Of a stretch of DNA of 64,000 nucleotides, positions 22,101 to 33,240 are shown in pieces (the stretch's first letter is position 1; every line of letters begins with the position of its first letter). Under the pieces are notes generated by a model. It was not told the origin of the DNA. It did no database searches and saw only the letters and a program-made list of their open reading frames with translations. Source of the stretch: Gonapodya prolifera JEL478 (Eukaryota; Monoblepharomycota; Monoblepharidomycetes; Monoblepharidales; Gonapodyaceae); assembly GCA_001574975.1 (NCBI GenBank), contig KQ965757.1, positions 260,037 through 324,036 of the forward strand, read 5' to 3'. The position numbers and the translations under genes were made by a program.

Positions 22101-22460
22101 GAGATGCTGTCGGCCAAGGCGGATACGGTGGGCACTGAGTGGCGCGAAGGAAGCACCGCCACGGTATCGAAGAAGTCACCATCGATCCCTGCCCTTGCGA
22201 TTACCACTGGAGACTTTAACACACCGACAAGGACACATTTGCCGTCTGCCTTGCGTCCTGCACCCCACTCTCCACCGACACTCCGATCCGAACTTGACCT
22301 TCGCACTCCAGGAATTCGCACTCCTCCTTCCCCACCACTTTCCGAAGTCGGGAAAGCCCCGGCGGCGGGAGTTGGATTGTCTCTACCTACTTCCGCAAAA
22401 GCAGTGGTACAAGAGGAACGGAAGAGGCCTGATGGTTGGCATCCCTTGATGGACTTGTGA
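19176..22460 (+). CDS. Myotubularin-family phosphoinositide 3-phosphatase
   Basis: Removes the 3-phosphate from PI3P and PI(3,5)P2 on endosomal/vacuolar membranes. A likely first exon starts MDAIRITK at 19176. PH-GRAM segments follow over several exons (VHLHFTPNHLLIV; YPTVHSIERKFPT; FLFVRVFVDVEQDALEAY). The catalytic part includes NSWCPYNPEREFARMGV, YSRVIVVPTNVSD, CRMEFLGIDNIHVMRDSHH and the active-site loop VLVHCSDGWDRTAQ (Cys-Ser-Asp-Gly-Trp-Asp-Arg intact, near 20700). The last exon (about 20570-22460) also carries FLDCTYQIWRQFPTQFEF, a conserved family segment. It ends in a Gly/Ser/Pro-rich tail of about 330 residues with two near-identical repeats (VFSRAAAGLE) and no FYVE finger. Family and activity are secure; exact splice sites in the N-terminal third are approximate. 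Confidence 0.88.
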
Positions 22461-22816
22461 ACTACTGACGTTATTTACCTATTGGATAGCGTGGCTGAAG
22501 TTGCTGGACAGGCGATTTTGGCGACCCAATTTTTTCACATGTGTATCTTTCAGGAATGTTGCTGTACACAATATTTCAAAAGAACAAAATGCGGCGTTGG
22601 CTCGCCTCGGCCGTTTCCAATTCGCACATTGGAGTACTTGCGTTCACCAGAAGCAAGATCAATTTCGAAGACACAGTTTGATATTTCAAGGTAAAAACGT
22701 AACCACAACAGCAAGGAAACTAGTTGTTAACTACAACTATCTTCCCAGAGGGTTGACATCTTCATCGATGTTTGTTTTTCTTACAAACCTTCCGACAGTG
22801 TCCTCTCTCGTCCCTG
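22461..22816. other. Convergent 3' spacer
   Basis: Lies between the ends of the myotubularin gene (plus) and the C2H2 gene (minus). AT-rich, no gene supported. Confidence 0.4.
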
Positions 22817-24452
22817 CTACCCTTCATCTCCTCCACCTCTATGGTCATTCCCAGAAACGGCTGACGCCGTGGCCTGCGAAGCGGGGTTCGAATCGTATTT
22901 GTATAAAGGGGCACCTGAAGTTTTCATGGATGACATCCATTCGTTTAAGATGAGTGCGGCTGCGTCGACGGATGATGATTGCTGTGGAGATACAGCCGTA
23001 GTTGTGTGCGAGGTGGGAAGGGCCGGAGATCGAGCTGGTGTCACACTGGCCGGTCCAGAGTTTTGCTGACTTTTAGAGTTCTCCGTGTCGCGATTGCTGG
23101 AATCCCAATTCCTCGGATCGCTTGCCGCGACAACATTTTCTGCAGGTGTTTCTGTTGTGCCTGCACCGTCGAGCCAAGGACGAGTGTGGGGGGTCGCAAT
23201 GCCAGGGATTCCACTGTCAGCTGTGCCGTTCGATCTCGTGTCCCACGATGACAGGACGGTCCACGATCTGGGGGTGGCGTCACCAGCGGGTGCTTGGAAG
23301 TGTTGCTGCTCGGCGCCACTCACGGGAGCAGGGGCTGACGTCGTCACGGCCTGGAAATGCCCCTGGTTCGCCTGCCACGGCTGCTCGACATACGGCTCGT
23401 TTCTCACCCACGACTGATGCTGAGTGAATTGAGGCGCAGGGGCGTAGTAAGGGGCGTAGTGGGCAGGATAATCGACAGGAGGTGGACCAGAAAAGTATCC
23501 CATAGTATGACCGGTTTCACCAGGTCCAGGCACAGGAACAGGTGCACCATGTTGAGCTGGCCCAAGATAGTGGTAAGGTCCAGACAAAGTACCGTCAGGT
23601 CGGAACATAGGTTCGACGGACACATGTTGATTTGGGCCACCAAGAGGGTTTCCCATGTTGGCGAGCGACGGGTCAGTCAAAGCGAAAGGGTTCGGACCCT
23701 CGGATGATTGTGCGCTCTCAGTCGATTGTTGACGGGAGTTCCGGCCTTTGCGGCGTGGTTTCTGTTCTGGTGCGGTCCCTGTGCACTTTGCCTCGTGAGT
23801 GCGCATACGATCTTGTCTGGAAGAGTTTCGTTAGCGGAATGATAGCAACACAAGTCAAAACTGTAAATACCTTGCGAAATCTTTTCCACAGTGACTACAA
23901 ACATGTGGTTTGTGTCCAAGCTCGTGCATTTTGCGATGTCGAACAAGGTCGGAGCGTCGGTAGAACTCGCTCCCGCAGCCATAATCACAGGGTATTTTGG
24001 GACGCCCCGTCTGGTGTGTCAGCATGTGCGTGTCTAAGTTGAATTTCCTACCAGTTATGGAAGAAGTTGGTGAGTCTAACCATATGAGCGCGCACCTGAG
24101 TCCAGAATACCTACTTCGCGAACGATGCCCCACATCCCTGGGGACAAACAAACTTCTTTCGTGTAAAGTCTTTATCTGAGTCTTTCCGAACTCGCGTGGG
24201 ACCACGCTGGGGAAGACCGTTTTCGTCCACATTCCCGTCTAGCGGGGGATTCGGTCGCGACTCGAAAGCGAACTGGATGATACTCTCGACAGTGAGAGGA
24301 AAGTTCTGGTGCGTCAAATTCTGCTGGTGCTGCTCTTTTCCCGCCGACGGGTCCATTTGAAAACGACTCCTGCGGACCAGCGACGACAGCCTGCGGACCT
24401 CTGTGGACGTAAAGCGGCAGAAGGGACCGTTGATTTCAGCATCGAACAGCAC
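22817..24452 (-). CDS. Three-finger C2H2 zinc-finger transcription factor
   Basis: Exons about 24452-24115, 24047-23871 and 23816-22817, with introns of 67 and 54 nt that split finger 1 and finger 3. Finger 1 is C-x3-C-x12-H-x3-H (FVCPQGCGASF...HMLTH). Finger 2 is CDYGCGSEFYRRSDLVRH. Finger 3 is CSHCGKDFAR joined to QDRMRTHEAKC, a C2HC variant whose last ligand is Cys. The N-terminal 110 residues hold no known domain. The roughly 280-residue C-terminal region is rich in Pro, Gln, Tyr and Ser (YPAHYAPYYAPAPQF), as in activation domains. The start could instead be a later Met (MDPSAGKEQ, near 24356). The gene shares a 300 bp divergent promoter region with the SGNH hydrolase. A sequence-specific DNA-binding role is inferred from the fingers; targets are unknown. 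Confidence 0.8.
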
Positions 24453-24754
24453 TGGTTGAAGTACGTGCGCGTTCGCTTACGGTGAGATGATTGGACTTTC
24501 GGCGATGTTCCTTCAGCCGCGAAACGACACCCGGAAGAAGAACACGAGGGGGCGGAACGAAAGCCAGAGGGACGGAACCGGATGGAGTGAGCGTGTCACA
24601 AACACGTGAGAGGCGCCTGCAGGAAGACGAATAGACGTGCTGGAGAAGGTGATGTTTTATGTGTTTTGGGGAAGTCTTCAAAACCTTGCTTCACCCGCCC
24701 ACCAGAAAATACCCAACGAGAAATCATTTCTGTAGGTCTATTTCACTAAACACT
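24453..24754. promoter_or_regulatory. Divergent promoter region, C2H2 factor / SGNH hydrolase
   Basis: About 300 bp separate the two outward-facing starts, so both promoters must lie here or overlap the genes. I see no clear TATA box or operator-like repeat. Confidence 0.3.
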
Positions 24755-25862
24755 ATGAGCTTTTCGAACACTCCTCGACTGGCTCCTCTTCGCCTTCTTC
24801 TCCTTGGCGACTCGCTCACATCAGGATGGCTTCTTCACTACCGGGGGCGCTGGGGGGGAGCGCCCATCAGAGTGGAATTTGTACGTGCGGGAGAGACGGG
24901 ACTGGTTAGCACACGTGTGGTCGAGTGTTGTGTGTTAGGTCTCTCTCTTTGCAATGTGCCACGTTACCAAGATAAATACTACGGCTAAAGTAATAATACG
25001 CAACTTAGCAACTGTCAGTGGGCAAGGGGGGCGCCCGAAACCCCTGACAATATCCCTACAGCACGGCTCTCACACGTCACCTCACACGAGCATTTCCCCA
25101 GTGTGAAGTCGAGACCGTCGTTTCTGGAGTACCCAGTGACACTGTTGTTGGAGGGTTCATGCAAGGATTCGCAAGAAGGCTCAAGAAACGACTCGAGGAG
25201 GCCACGAAGGAGGGACGACTGTTCGATTGGACGATTATTTTGGGAGGTGTTATTTCCTTTCGTGACAGGGTCCACATGACATCTTTGACCCATGTTGGTG
25301 CTATCTCGGTTTTCGATGTTGGCCAGGCACGAACGACTTGGGAGCCGAAGTACCCGTGAGTCTCCTCGTCCAGCACTCGCGGCGCCGTGCCAACATAATT
25401 ACTGCTCACTGCTTTTCTACCGCCACGTCGGATTGAAGACACATTCTCGACCCTGAAGGAACTGTACAGTTCGTTTCTGGCCCACAATCCCTCTTGCCGA
25501 ATTCTGTGCTGTCAAGTTCCCGAATGCTCACCCGTTTTTGTCGATCTGGCACACCAGAGAGATGCTCTCAACGAATTGATCAGGTACTTGAACGAAGTTC
25601 CGCTAATTGTCGCCGCTTGCTGAACTGATTTCTGAAACCCTCCGTCACGGGCCAAAACAGAACCCATGCGACGACTAACCACCTCGACCGACTCCATTAC
25701 TTCCCCACATCTACATATCTCCCCCTCAAGTCGGCGACTCCGGAGTTCGTGGAGCGATATTGGGCCGAGGACAAGCTCCAATTCTCAGAGGAAGGGTATG
25801 ACCTTCTTGGCGTATCTGTCGCCGAAAGTTTAGAGGAGCTTGAGAATGAGACTGTGGTGTGA
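24755..25862 (+). CDS. SGNH-fold (GDSL) hydrolase with catalytic His replaced by Gln
   Basis: Starts MSFSNTPRLAPLRLLLLGDS at 24755. Block I is intact (LLGDSLTSGW, Ser nucleophile). A later exon (from about 25062) reads TRAFPQCEVETVVSGVPSD, with the block II Gly in SGV. Block III is rebuilt across an intron: IILGG joined to TNDLGAEVP. LAHNPSCRILCCQVPE and the last exon (25661-25862, HYFPTSTYLPLKSATPEF) complete the fold. Block V, normally D-x-x-H as in DGLH, reads EDKLQFSEEGYDLLG, with Gln (CAA, 25779-25781) where the catalytic His should be. The neighbouring F-S-E-E-G-Y-D-L-L is typical, so alignment is not in doubt. The enzyme is probably inactive or strongly altered. Two middle splice junctions could not be fixed and may hide further damage. 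Confidence 0.75.
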
Positions 25863-25988
25863 TTAAGCGTGCTGGAGCGTTGAGTGTAGGATCCCCGCAT
25901 CGGAGTACTATTACATTTATGGAGGGAGCGGAAGTGGATCTAACGGGTTGATAACAATTCGCCACTTGCCGCGCACGAAAATCTTGTG

Positions 25989-26534
25989 CTACAACCTACG
26001 TGACAAATCCAGCACAACAAGAGTATAACTGAACTTGAGGCCTTCCAGAAGATCGCGAATTCCGTCAGAGTCAATACCAATGCTTACAAGGCACGGAAGC
26101 GTGCCGAAAGACAGTGCATAAGTGCGTGTGTTTTCTTTATGTCGTTTCCACATTCGGTCACGGCACACTGATAGTCTCAGCTCAATGAGAGTTCGATAAC
26201 AATTGACCACCTCGCTACGGAATTTTGAGCCACTGTTTTTAATGCTGTTGACTACGCATTTGTTCGGACCAGGGACCATGTTAAACCTCCTCTGCACATG
26301 CTGATGAACGGGGGATGGGGGGCGGGGTGGTTCCCAAAGCAATATATTGTCTTCTATTGATGCATGAGGCGTGTTGCAGTTCAACCTTTTCTCTCCCCAC
26401 AGAAACAGCATCGTCTGTGCTGTTTTCGTTGTAGGGACAAGGGAATAATGTCCCTGCAAGTTTTCTGGAGCTGGAAGCGCCGCTTCTCGCTCTAAGTGTA
26501 AGATTGAAAATGAGACTGACAACCAATTGCGCAT
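25989..26534 (-). other. Unrecognised open frame, 181 codons
   Basis: A minus-strand frame free of stops from 26534 to 25989. Its C-terminal third (LIELRLSVCRD, LPCLVSIGID, LLEGLKFSYTLVVLDLS) has LRR-like Leu spacing, which would fit the degenerate F-box/LRR families elsewhere in the window. No F-box is visible and no family is recognised. It may be a chance frame. It lies between the SGNH hydrolase and the transcription factor, both with clear ends. Confidence 0.25.
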
Positions 26535-26628
26535 TTCGCTGAGTGCACAGTTATTTGCAAATGGCTTGCTATTAGATAATTTAAATCAAGAATTACCCTA
26601 TCTATCGGCGCGTCGAAAAAGTCAATGT

Positions 26629-29072
26629 TCAGTGTTGGTGATTAATCCACTTTGTGTGTTTCTAATTTCAAAGATAATCCACTGAACAAGCGCAGCGATT
26701 GAAGGATTGAAACCAGCTGGATAATCCGACCATCCAAACGCACGCAAAAACAATTCTGCCCGCTCGAAAACGTTGTCACAGTCAGAGGTTGAAGCACCAG
26801 CAGACTTGCCAAGAGCCGCAGCAATAATCAAGATGATGGCAGCATGTGATAGACAAGGCGCCGGCAGTGTATGAGAAAGGAATCAACGATGGGGAACGAA
26901 TGTTGCTCACCCAAGCAATTCAACTCTTCCCAGTGGAGTTCTTATTCGGTGTTGTCGGGGTTCCAGGTCTTCCCTGGCTGTTCTCGGTGCATGAAGCAGT
27001 GTTTGATGCGTGCTCAAATGCACACAAGAAGGATGGAGACATGGACTGCCAGAACAAGAAATTTAGATCCGATCGTGACAAGCACATTTCCGTGACTCGT
27101 CAACTCACCCAAGCCAGTAAAGTAGAGCGCCGGTATCCAGGCCGAAGGAGGTTTGTTGGCGGACTAAACTGCTCGACTGGGGGAATACCATCAAGGCGTT
27201 CCTGAGTAACCGAGTGAAGACTGTGCACTAAATATTTTGCGAGAATTGAGCTGAAGGTGGTCCGTGGAGTGCTGCGAAAATATGAGTTTTTCATGTCGCA
27301 AAGTGGCATGTATGTCAACGTCTGTTTCATCTAAAGAACGCACGTGCCCACACCCCATCCCAGCTCGCTCTTAGGAGCGGGACAATTTCGCGTGGAATAT
27401 CCATTCCTCCAACAGCAACGCGAAGCTCAAACATGCATTGCCACGCTGTGAGATCTCTTTCAATGTCCTCCACATCCCTAAGGCCTTCTTCCCGACTCTG
27501 CTGTTCCCCGGCATGAACGCAAATATATCACGGGCGGCGCACCAACGGTGCACACGCGACGAGCGCGCGAGAAGACTGATAAGGGATTCTGATAGCCGGA
27601 AACCGCGCTGGCGGATGTCGGGTGAATGGCAGCATCTTCCAGCCTGGCAAAAAGCGCATCCAGAGTTGGTGGAGGGAGGGAGGATTGAGGAGGACGGATT
27701 GAAGAATCCGTAATACTAGAGGCTCTTCGTTGCTAATCATGAACAGGGAGAAGAAAGCTTTTCCATTGCAACCCACCTCTCTGGTACAGGTAGTCCAACC
27801 ATTCCCAGAGGGTCACCGCATGCCAGTTGACCTGTTCCGGCTCGGATCATTACATTCACTCCTCCGTCGAGCATCACTGTCGCCCAAACGGTTCTTCGAG
27901 CGGATTCAGATTCAAGCAATGGAAGACTTGACAGGGTCTTCTCGTCATCAAGGTTGAGATATGTTACTGCGCCATGAAAAGTCATCAGTAAAAGGTAAGC
28001 ACGGTTCCACTGTCAAAGAATGTTATATAAGGCAAAGCAAGTCGCTTCAGAGCTTCACGAATAAACCAATCTTACCATGACGTGGTTGCTGGCATACACG
28101 AAAGCATGTATCCGTGCCTGAAGGAACTGCAGAGAAGCTGTGTCTTCATTGGAGGCATCTCCCACAAGACGATCCAGTCGCGGATAGAGACCCTGCCTCC
28201 CGAGTCTCCGGACATCAGGAGATCTATGATACGCCGCAGCAAAGCAAAGCACCGCCGCGTAGAGTGCTGGGTGAGCTGTAGGGTCAGTTAAGAATGTCGG
28301 GCGGTGGAGAAACGAAAACGTAGGAGGAATGGAGAGGAAATAGCGCGTGGTGAGTTCGTTGCATAGATCTGTCGATGGGAGTGGAGGAAGCTATCGCCGG
28401 GACGACCGAATGTAAAATGTAGATACCCTGCAGGAATGCCGAATAGCTCACATCATCGAAAAGTGTAAGGATGCGCGGGATGCGAGACAAGTCAACTTGG
28501 TGAGAAGGTTCAGGCGTGGGTGACGCACTAGGTGCGATCAACGCCTTTGGGGATATGATGTTTTGGACCATATAGTACTTCCGGTGACATCTCCTTGAAA
28601 TCCAGGATGGTGCACCAAGCCACCATCATGCGCATCTTCCGGTGCTTTTCCGCAACGCCCGAATGTATCGGCGTGGACTGCTCGCCTTCGCATTCGTGTG
28701 GTGCCATCATGCAAGGTCCACTCATGGTAACTGGTTGAGACATGGCATGCCGGTTGATTGCCTGCACTTTGGGGCACTTTCGACGATTGCTCAAGCGCCG
28801 TTTCAAGGAGAAAGCTTTCAAGGTGCGCGATGCGGTCCTTTGTGAATCTTGGCACTTTCCGGGGTTTCGCTCGTAGGGTGGAAGGAGTCGCGTCCTCGAC
28901 AACATAAATGACAACGCTTGCCACCGGACCTAGGTCGGTAGAGGTTTCGGGCGTTGCGTTCACTGATGGTGGTGGATCGGAACGTGTTAAATTTTGTAAG
29001 CACCCTAACTCCAGCGGACCATACCTCCACAATCGATACCTGAAAATGAGAATAAACCACGGTTGAGTCCAC
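26629..29072 (-). CDS. Fungal-specific transcription factor domain protein
   Basis: A multi-exon minus-strand gene. Near 28850 PRKVPRFTKDRIAHLES resembles the linker/coiled-coil that follows a Zn2Cys6 cluster. The regulatory domain follows over several exons: HQVDLSRIPRILTLFDD; PALYAAVLCFAAAYHRSPDV; SLQFLQARIHAFVYASNHVM joined by an intron (about 28015-28078) to WNRAYLLLMTFHGAVTYLNL; and SESARRTVWATVMLDGGVN, the typical ..RR..W..F.LD.. helix of the PF04082 domain. Further exons give RDVEDIERDLTAWQCMFELR, TTFSSILAKYLVHSLHSVT and a last exon ending near 26629 (LFLRAFGWSDYPAGFNPSIA). I could not find the Cys6 cluster itself; it may be in an exon I missed, or lost. The domain call is good, exon borders approximate. 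Confidence 0.65.
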
Positions 29073-29290
29073 GAAGCCCCTTTATCTCAACTTCTTCCAC
29101 TTTGATTCATTATCCAAAAGAGCGCGTTCCGAAATGAAGTTCTTCGGGCACCGGACAGAAAGCAATTGACGGAGAGCGCGATAGAATTTCAACACATACG
29201 CAACATCCGATGCCGCTGATCAATAAAACCACAAAGCCCTTCCAAAATTGTCGCCTCCTACTCCTACTCCCACTTCTACCTAGTTCACTC

Positions 29291-31157
29291 CTACTCCTGC
29301 CCCAAAAACGCTTCCATCTCCACATCTCCCATCTCGCCTCCATCCGCCGCCTTACCCGCGCCACTGCGGCGCGACAACGGTTCGGGTTGTTCCTCGTCCT
29401 CGTCCTCGTGGTCGAACTCTTGGTCGTGAAGGACCTCGGCGGCGCCTTCTTCAGTCGATTTCGAGCCCGTGCTTCCAACCGCGGCGGCGGCGAGCGAGCC
29501 GATCAGGACGAGCCATGCGACGCCTGTGGTGGTGGGGGAGGTTGACGTGTGTGTTCAGCGCTGTGATACGGAAGGGGTGAGTACCTGCAAGTAAAACTCA
29601 CCAAAAAAGCTAATCGAAATCAACCCATTCGACAACTGCACCGCGTCCAAATTGGCCGCGGCGGCCCATTTGGGCGGCACGCCCGACGCCGAGCTTCCAA
29701 TGTACAGCACCCCCGAGGTGAACAGGAAGAAGTTGTGCAAGAAGACAGGGATCGCGTCCGATCGTTCTGGACGTTTCGGAGGCGCGGGGGCTTGGAGCGG
29801 GTTGCTCGTCAGGTTGCCGACGGGAAGGGTTAAGTCGGAGCTGGAGAACCGGGTCTCGGTAGTCGCAAGGGGCGCGTAGGCTGTGGTGGTTGCTGTAGGG
29901 GGTGGGGGCAGTGGCCGTGTCGCGGTGGCTAGGATGCGGAACACCCCGGCTAGTGTCATGGCCCACCCAAAGTACGTCTCGGCAACGGCGAGGTAATCGT
30001 CGTTCTTGACCGCGAACGGGTCGTACCCGGCCTTACTCAACACGCTCAGCCCCACCGCGACCATGATCATCCCCGGAACGGGGTTTCGCCACCGCAGGAT
30101 CTCGGACATTTCCAACATGCACCCCAGCATACCTCCCGAAACGAGCAGGAGGGCCGTCGCGGGGGACGGGGCGCCCCAGACGATGAACCCGATGATGGCG
30201 ATGATGCCGAAGGCAGTGATGGCGAGGGAGTCGTAGAATTCGACTGAGCGCTGACGACGGAGGATGGAAGAGGGGGATTGCAGTTGGGCGAGGATGGCGA
30301 AGGCGGAGTACCAGAGGAGGATGGAGCCTAAGGGTGGGGGCAGGGCGGGAGACGTGGGGTCGAAAGGAGGTAGGAGGTAGGTCCGGGGAAGGCAAGTGGG
30401 AGGAACGTACCGAAAATGAGGTGCGAGGCACACCCTCCAAGCCCGTCCAATCCGCACGTCCCCGTCATCGACACAAACCCTGCCGCGATGGCCGCATACC
30501 CGATCGGCAACACAAAGTACCCGATCGTGTTATGCAGTCTCGTTACCACACCCTTGATCGCTCCGTATCTGTTCGGGTCTGCGAATATATTCCTCAGCGC
30601 GATCCGGTCCGACTCCAGCACCTGCGACCTCAGGACCCCGAGTATGGGGCCCTGGACCATGACGAGGGCAAACACGAGCCACCCGAGCTTGTTGTGCACG
30701 TCCTGCGACAGGTCCGTAAATTCCCACCCGAGGGCTTCCGCCCATGTGCGCCAGGTCTTGTCGCCCTTACGGGCGGTGACGGTCGTGAAGAAGACGAGGA
30801 AGACACCGATGGATTGAAGAATGATGTGCCCCCGGTACGAGCGGCGGGCGAGGGCGACGCCGAGGGGGATGATGACGGTGACTTTGGGTGAAGGGAAATG
30901 AGGCAAAAGGTGGAGATCAGGACGGGTTCGAGGGAGGGGACAGCGAGTGAGATAACGTCGTTATCGGGGTGGAAAAACGGAGACTCACAGGCAATGAGCG
31001 AAAGAAAGACGTGGGCAATCATCCACCCGTTTGGCGGCTTCACGTCCACCAGGACATCGCCCCATCCGTCGTCGACTGCTGTCAGGTCCCCTCCGGTGGG
31101 CGATATTGTGGCGAACGGGTCCAGAGAGGGTAGTTGGCCGTCGCCGAGGTCGTCCAT
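29291..31157 (-). CDS. Ytp1-like multi-pass membrane protein
   Basis: Exons 31157-30989, about 30886-30416, about 30330-29610 and about 29540-29291. The first exon carries NGWMIAHVFLSLIA. The second gives membrane segments VTVIIPLGVALARRSYRGH and LQSIGVFLVFFTTVTARK, then DVHNKLGWLVFALVMVQGP and RLHNTIGYFVLPIGYAAIA, the pattern of the DUF2427 half of the family. The third has LLWYSAFAILAQLQ, ITAFGIIAIIGFIVWG, GGMLGCMLEMSEILRWRN and FGWAMTLAGVFRI, matching the Ytp1 half. A last membrane segment (VAWLVLIGSLAAAV) precedes an acidic cytoplasmic tail (EFDHEDEDEEQPEP). Related yeast Ytp1 is an uncharacterised membrane protein, so the role is unknown. An earlier in-frame Met at 31271 would add a hydrophobic leader (MLFEFHLSLQVAFPAAE) and may be the real start. 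Confidence 0.78.
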
Positions 31158-33240
31158 GGTTGGGAAAGGGGGGGGAGACTGGAGAGACCACTGGATGTGG
31201 GCTGGCGATTGGCGACCAAGTTCGGCCGCAGGAAATGCAACTTGGAGGGACAAGTGGAATTCAAAAAGCACAAAAGAGGGAAGGGGAATCCAGAGACACT
31301 GTCAGTTCAATGCTGTAGAGTGTCGCTTGAAAATGAGCTCTTCAATAGTAGTCTGGCTGAACGTTCGAGCAAGATACATAAACTGTTACAATAACATTTC
31401 AAACGCAAAATTGTTTCTCTAAAGGAATAGAGTATGCATATGAAAGCCAGCTTCCCAAATCCATCACCGATCCCGATTCCAGACCGTGCACTTTTAGTCC
31501 CGGGCGACACTCGCAATGAACCCCCGTTAAGCTGTCGCTGTCTTTAACCCCTCCCTTTGAAAATTCTCGCTCCCTTTGGCGAAACTGTGCCCAGCATGAA
31601 AATGTGAGTCGACGTCACCCCCTCATTCCACCTCACTTTGGGCCGCGGCGTGAGACATGTTTATGACATTTTGTACGTGCTAACGACGCAGGCAACGCTG
31701 GTACTTGGTGCTTGAGAGTGCGACTCGTGATTCGGAAATTCCACGTCACCAATTCACAAGGCTAGCTCTACCTCATCATTCAAGAAAACGTTTTATGTCA
31801 CCTTTCATGAACGCAACGCACCGTGTCACCTCGTTGTTCCACCATATTTTCTGCTACGGCTTGAGATTCGCCCAATTTCGGCACACCTGCATTGATGCTG
31901 CAGGCAAACTCTTGTCCTGTACGCAGTGCCCGGAGTGTGGAGACTGTGCGCTGGCCAATTACTATTTGAGAGGCCCCCGGCCAGTCCCTTGGTCCACAAC
32001 CATACATTGCACTCGCCTTGGAAGTCTCTCGAAACAGCTAGTCCACATAGATATTTTGGGGGTATGAGAGTGGAGGAAAGTTGTCACCACCTCTTCCATT
32101 ACCCCCTTGTTTTTCATCTCATTCTTATTGGAGTTTCATTGTGACTTCCCCCCGTTTCTCCAATCTTTTCATGTCTGCGACACGCTGAACGTTGCGTCAC
32201 CCACTCGTCTCACAGTATTTTCCGCCGCGACTTGGGCTACCCAATACCGCAAGTCTCCACAGATACTGGCACGAGCGAGAATTTCCAGAAACCGAATTAA
32301 CCCTTATGATATCCCGGCGTCGTGACTGTTGTTTTGACTGCTTTCCTTGGTATTCCTCGCCGAGGCGCTGTACAGAGGGGAATTAATATAAGTAGCCCTG
32401 CTTGGTCACGCACAGTTCCGTGAGCATTTGAGACTGAAGTATAGCGAGAGAGAAACACATGGATAGCTTCGTTGGAGAAAGATGGGAGACAGTTGTTTTG
32501 TCACATTTTCGGACAAAGGAAAAAACGATTTGTGTCAGAGAAGTATGTGACAATGGAAAGACTTGGCCGTTATTCAAACCGATACCCTCATTATTTGAGA
32601 AAAATAAAATGGTGGATGTTTGAGGCCTTGAGACTTGGTTTTCCTATCTTCTGGCGAGCCAAATCCCCGACCCACCCGCAACGCCTTATATCACACGCGC
32701 TGCAGTCCTTACTCACCACCTTACTCACCACCAATCGTGTCTCACATGCATCTCGGCACCAAAAGTGCGGAATCACATGTGTCGGAGCCCCCCTCCCCCC
32801 GCCGGCTAAACTCCGGCACCACACAATCGCGTTCCCGCCCTCTTGACAGCTCCGCCATCTCCCGCCCCTCTCCGCATTCCGAAGTCTCGCACCTCCGCTC
32901 GCTTTCACACTCCAGACGTGAGTAGGATGGGGAGAAAGACACAGAAGGGGAAGGACACGCGGTCACATCGTGGGGGTCTGTGCGCCATCACTCATCGGAA
33001 CGTCGGTGGGCACGCGCGGGCGGGGGAGGGACGTACGCTACCGGGTTAGGCTCGGGAAAGAGTCGCAAGGGCCGATACGAACGCCGGCGGAAGGAAACGG
33101 CGTCGTGTCTGCGATGACTCGACCCTATCACGTGCGCCATCGACGCGTTCTTTTGAGTCGCTCTAGACTTCCCACACCGCAAAACCTCACTTCTAACGTC
33201 TGCTAATGTATTTACATGCCCTCTCTCGCCCCGTCGCCAG
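31158..33240. other. 2 kb intergenic region
   Basis: A possible tiny first exon at 31594 (ATGAAAAT before GTGAGT) could splice to an open frame ending near 32067, but the product resembles nothing known. 32640-32930 is pyrimidine-rich. No gene, RNA or repeat is supported with confidence; 33050-33240 should hold the promoter of the cyt b5-ACAD gene. Confidence 0.3.

Noticed and set aside
21365-22321. Long minus-strand open frame (about 318 codons) opposite the myotubularin tail
   Set aside because: It mirrors the GC-rich Ser/Pro/Gly-coding strand and shows no domain; the plus-strand reading is continuous with the phosphatase.
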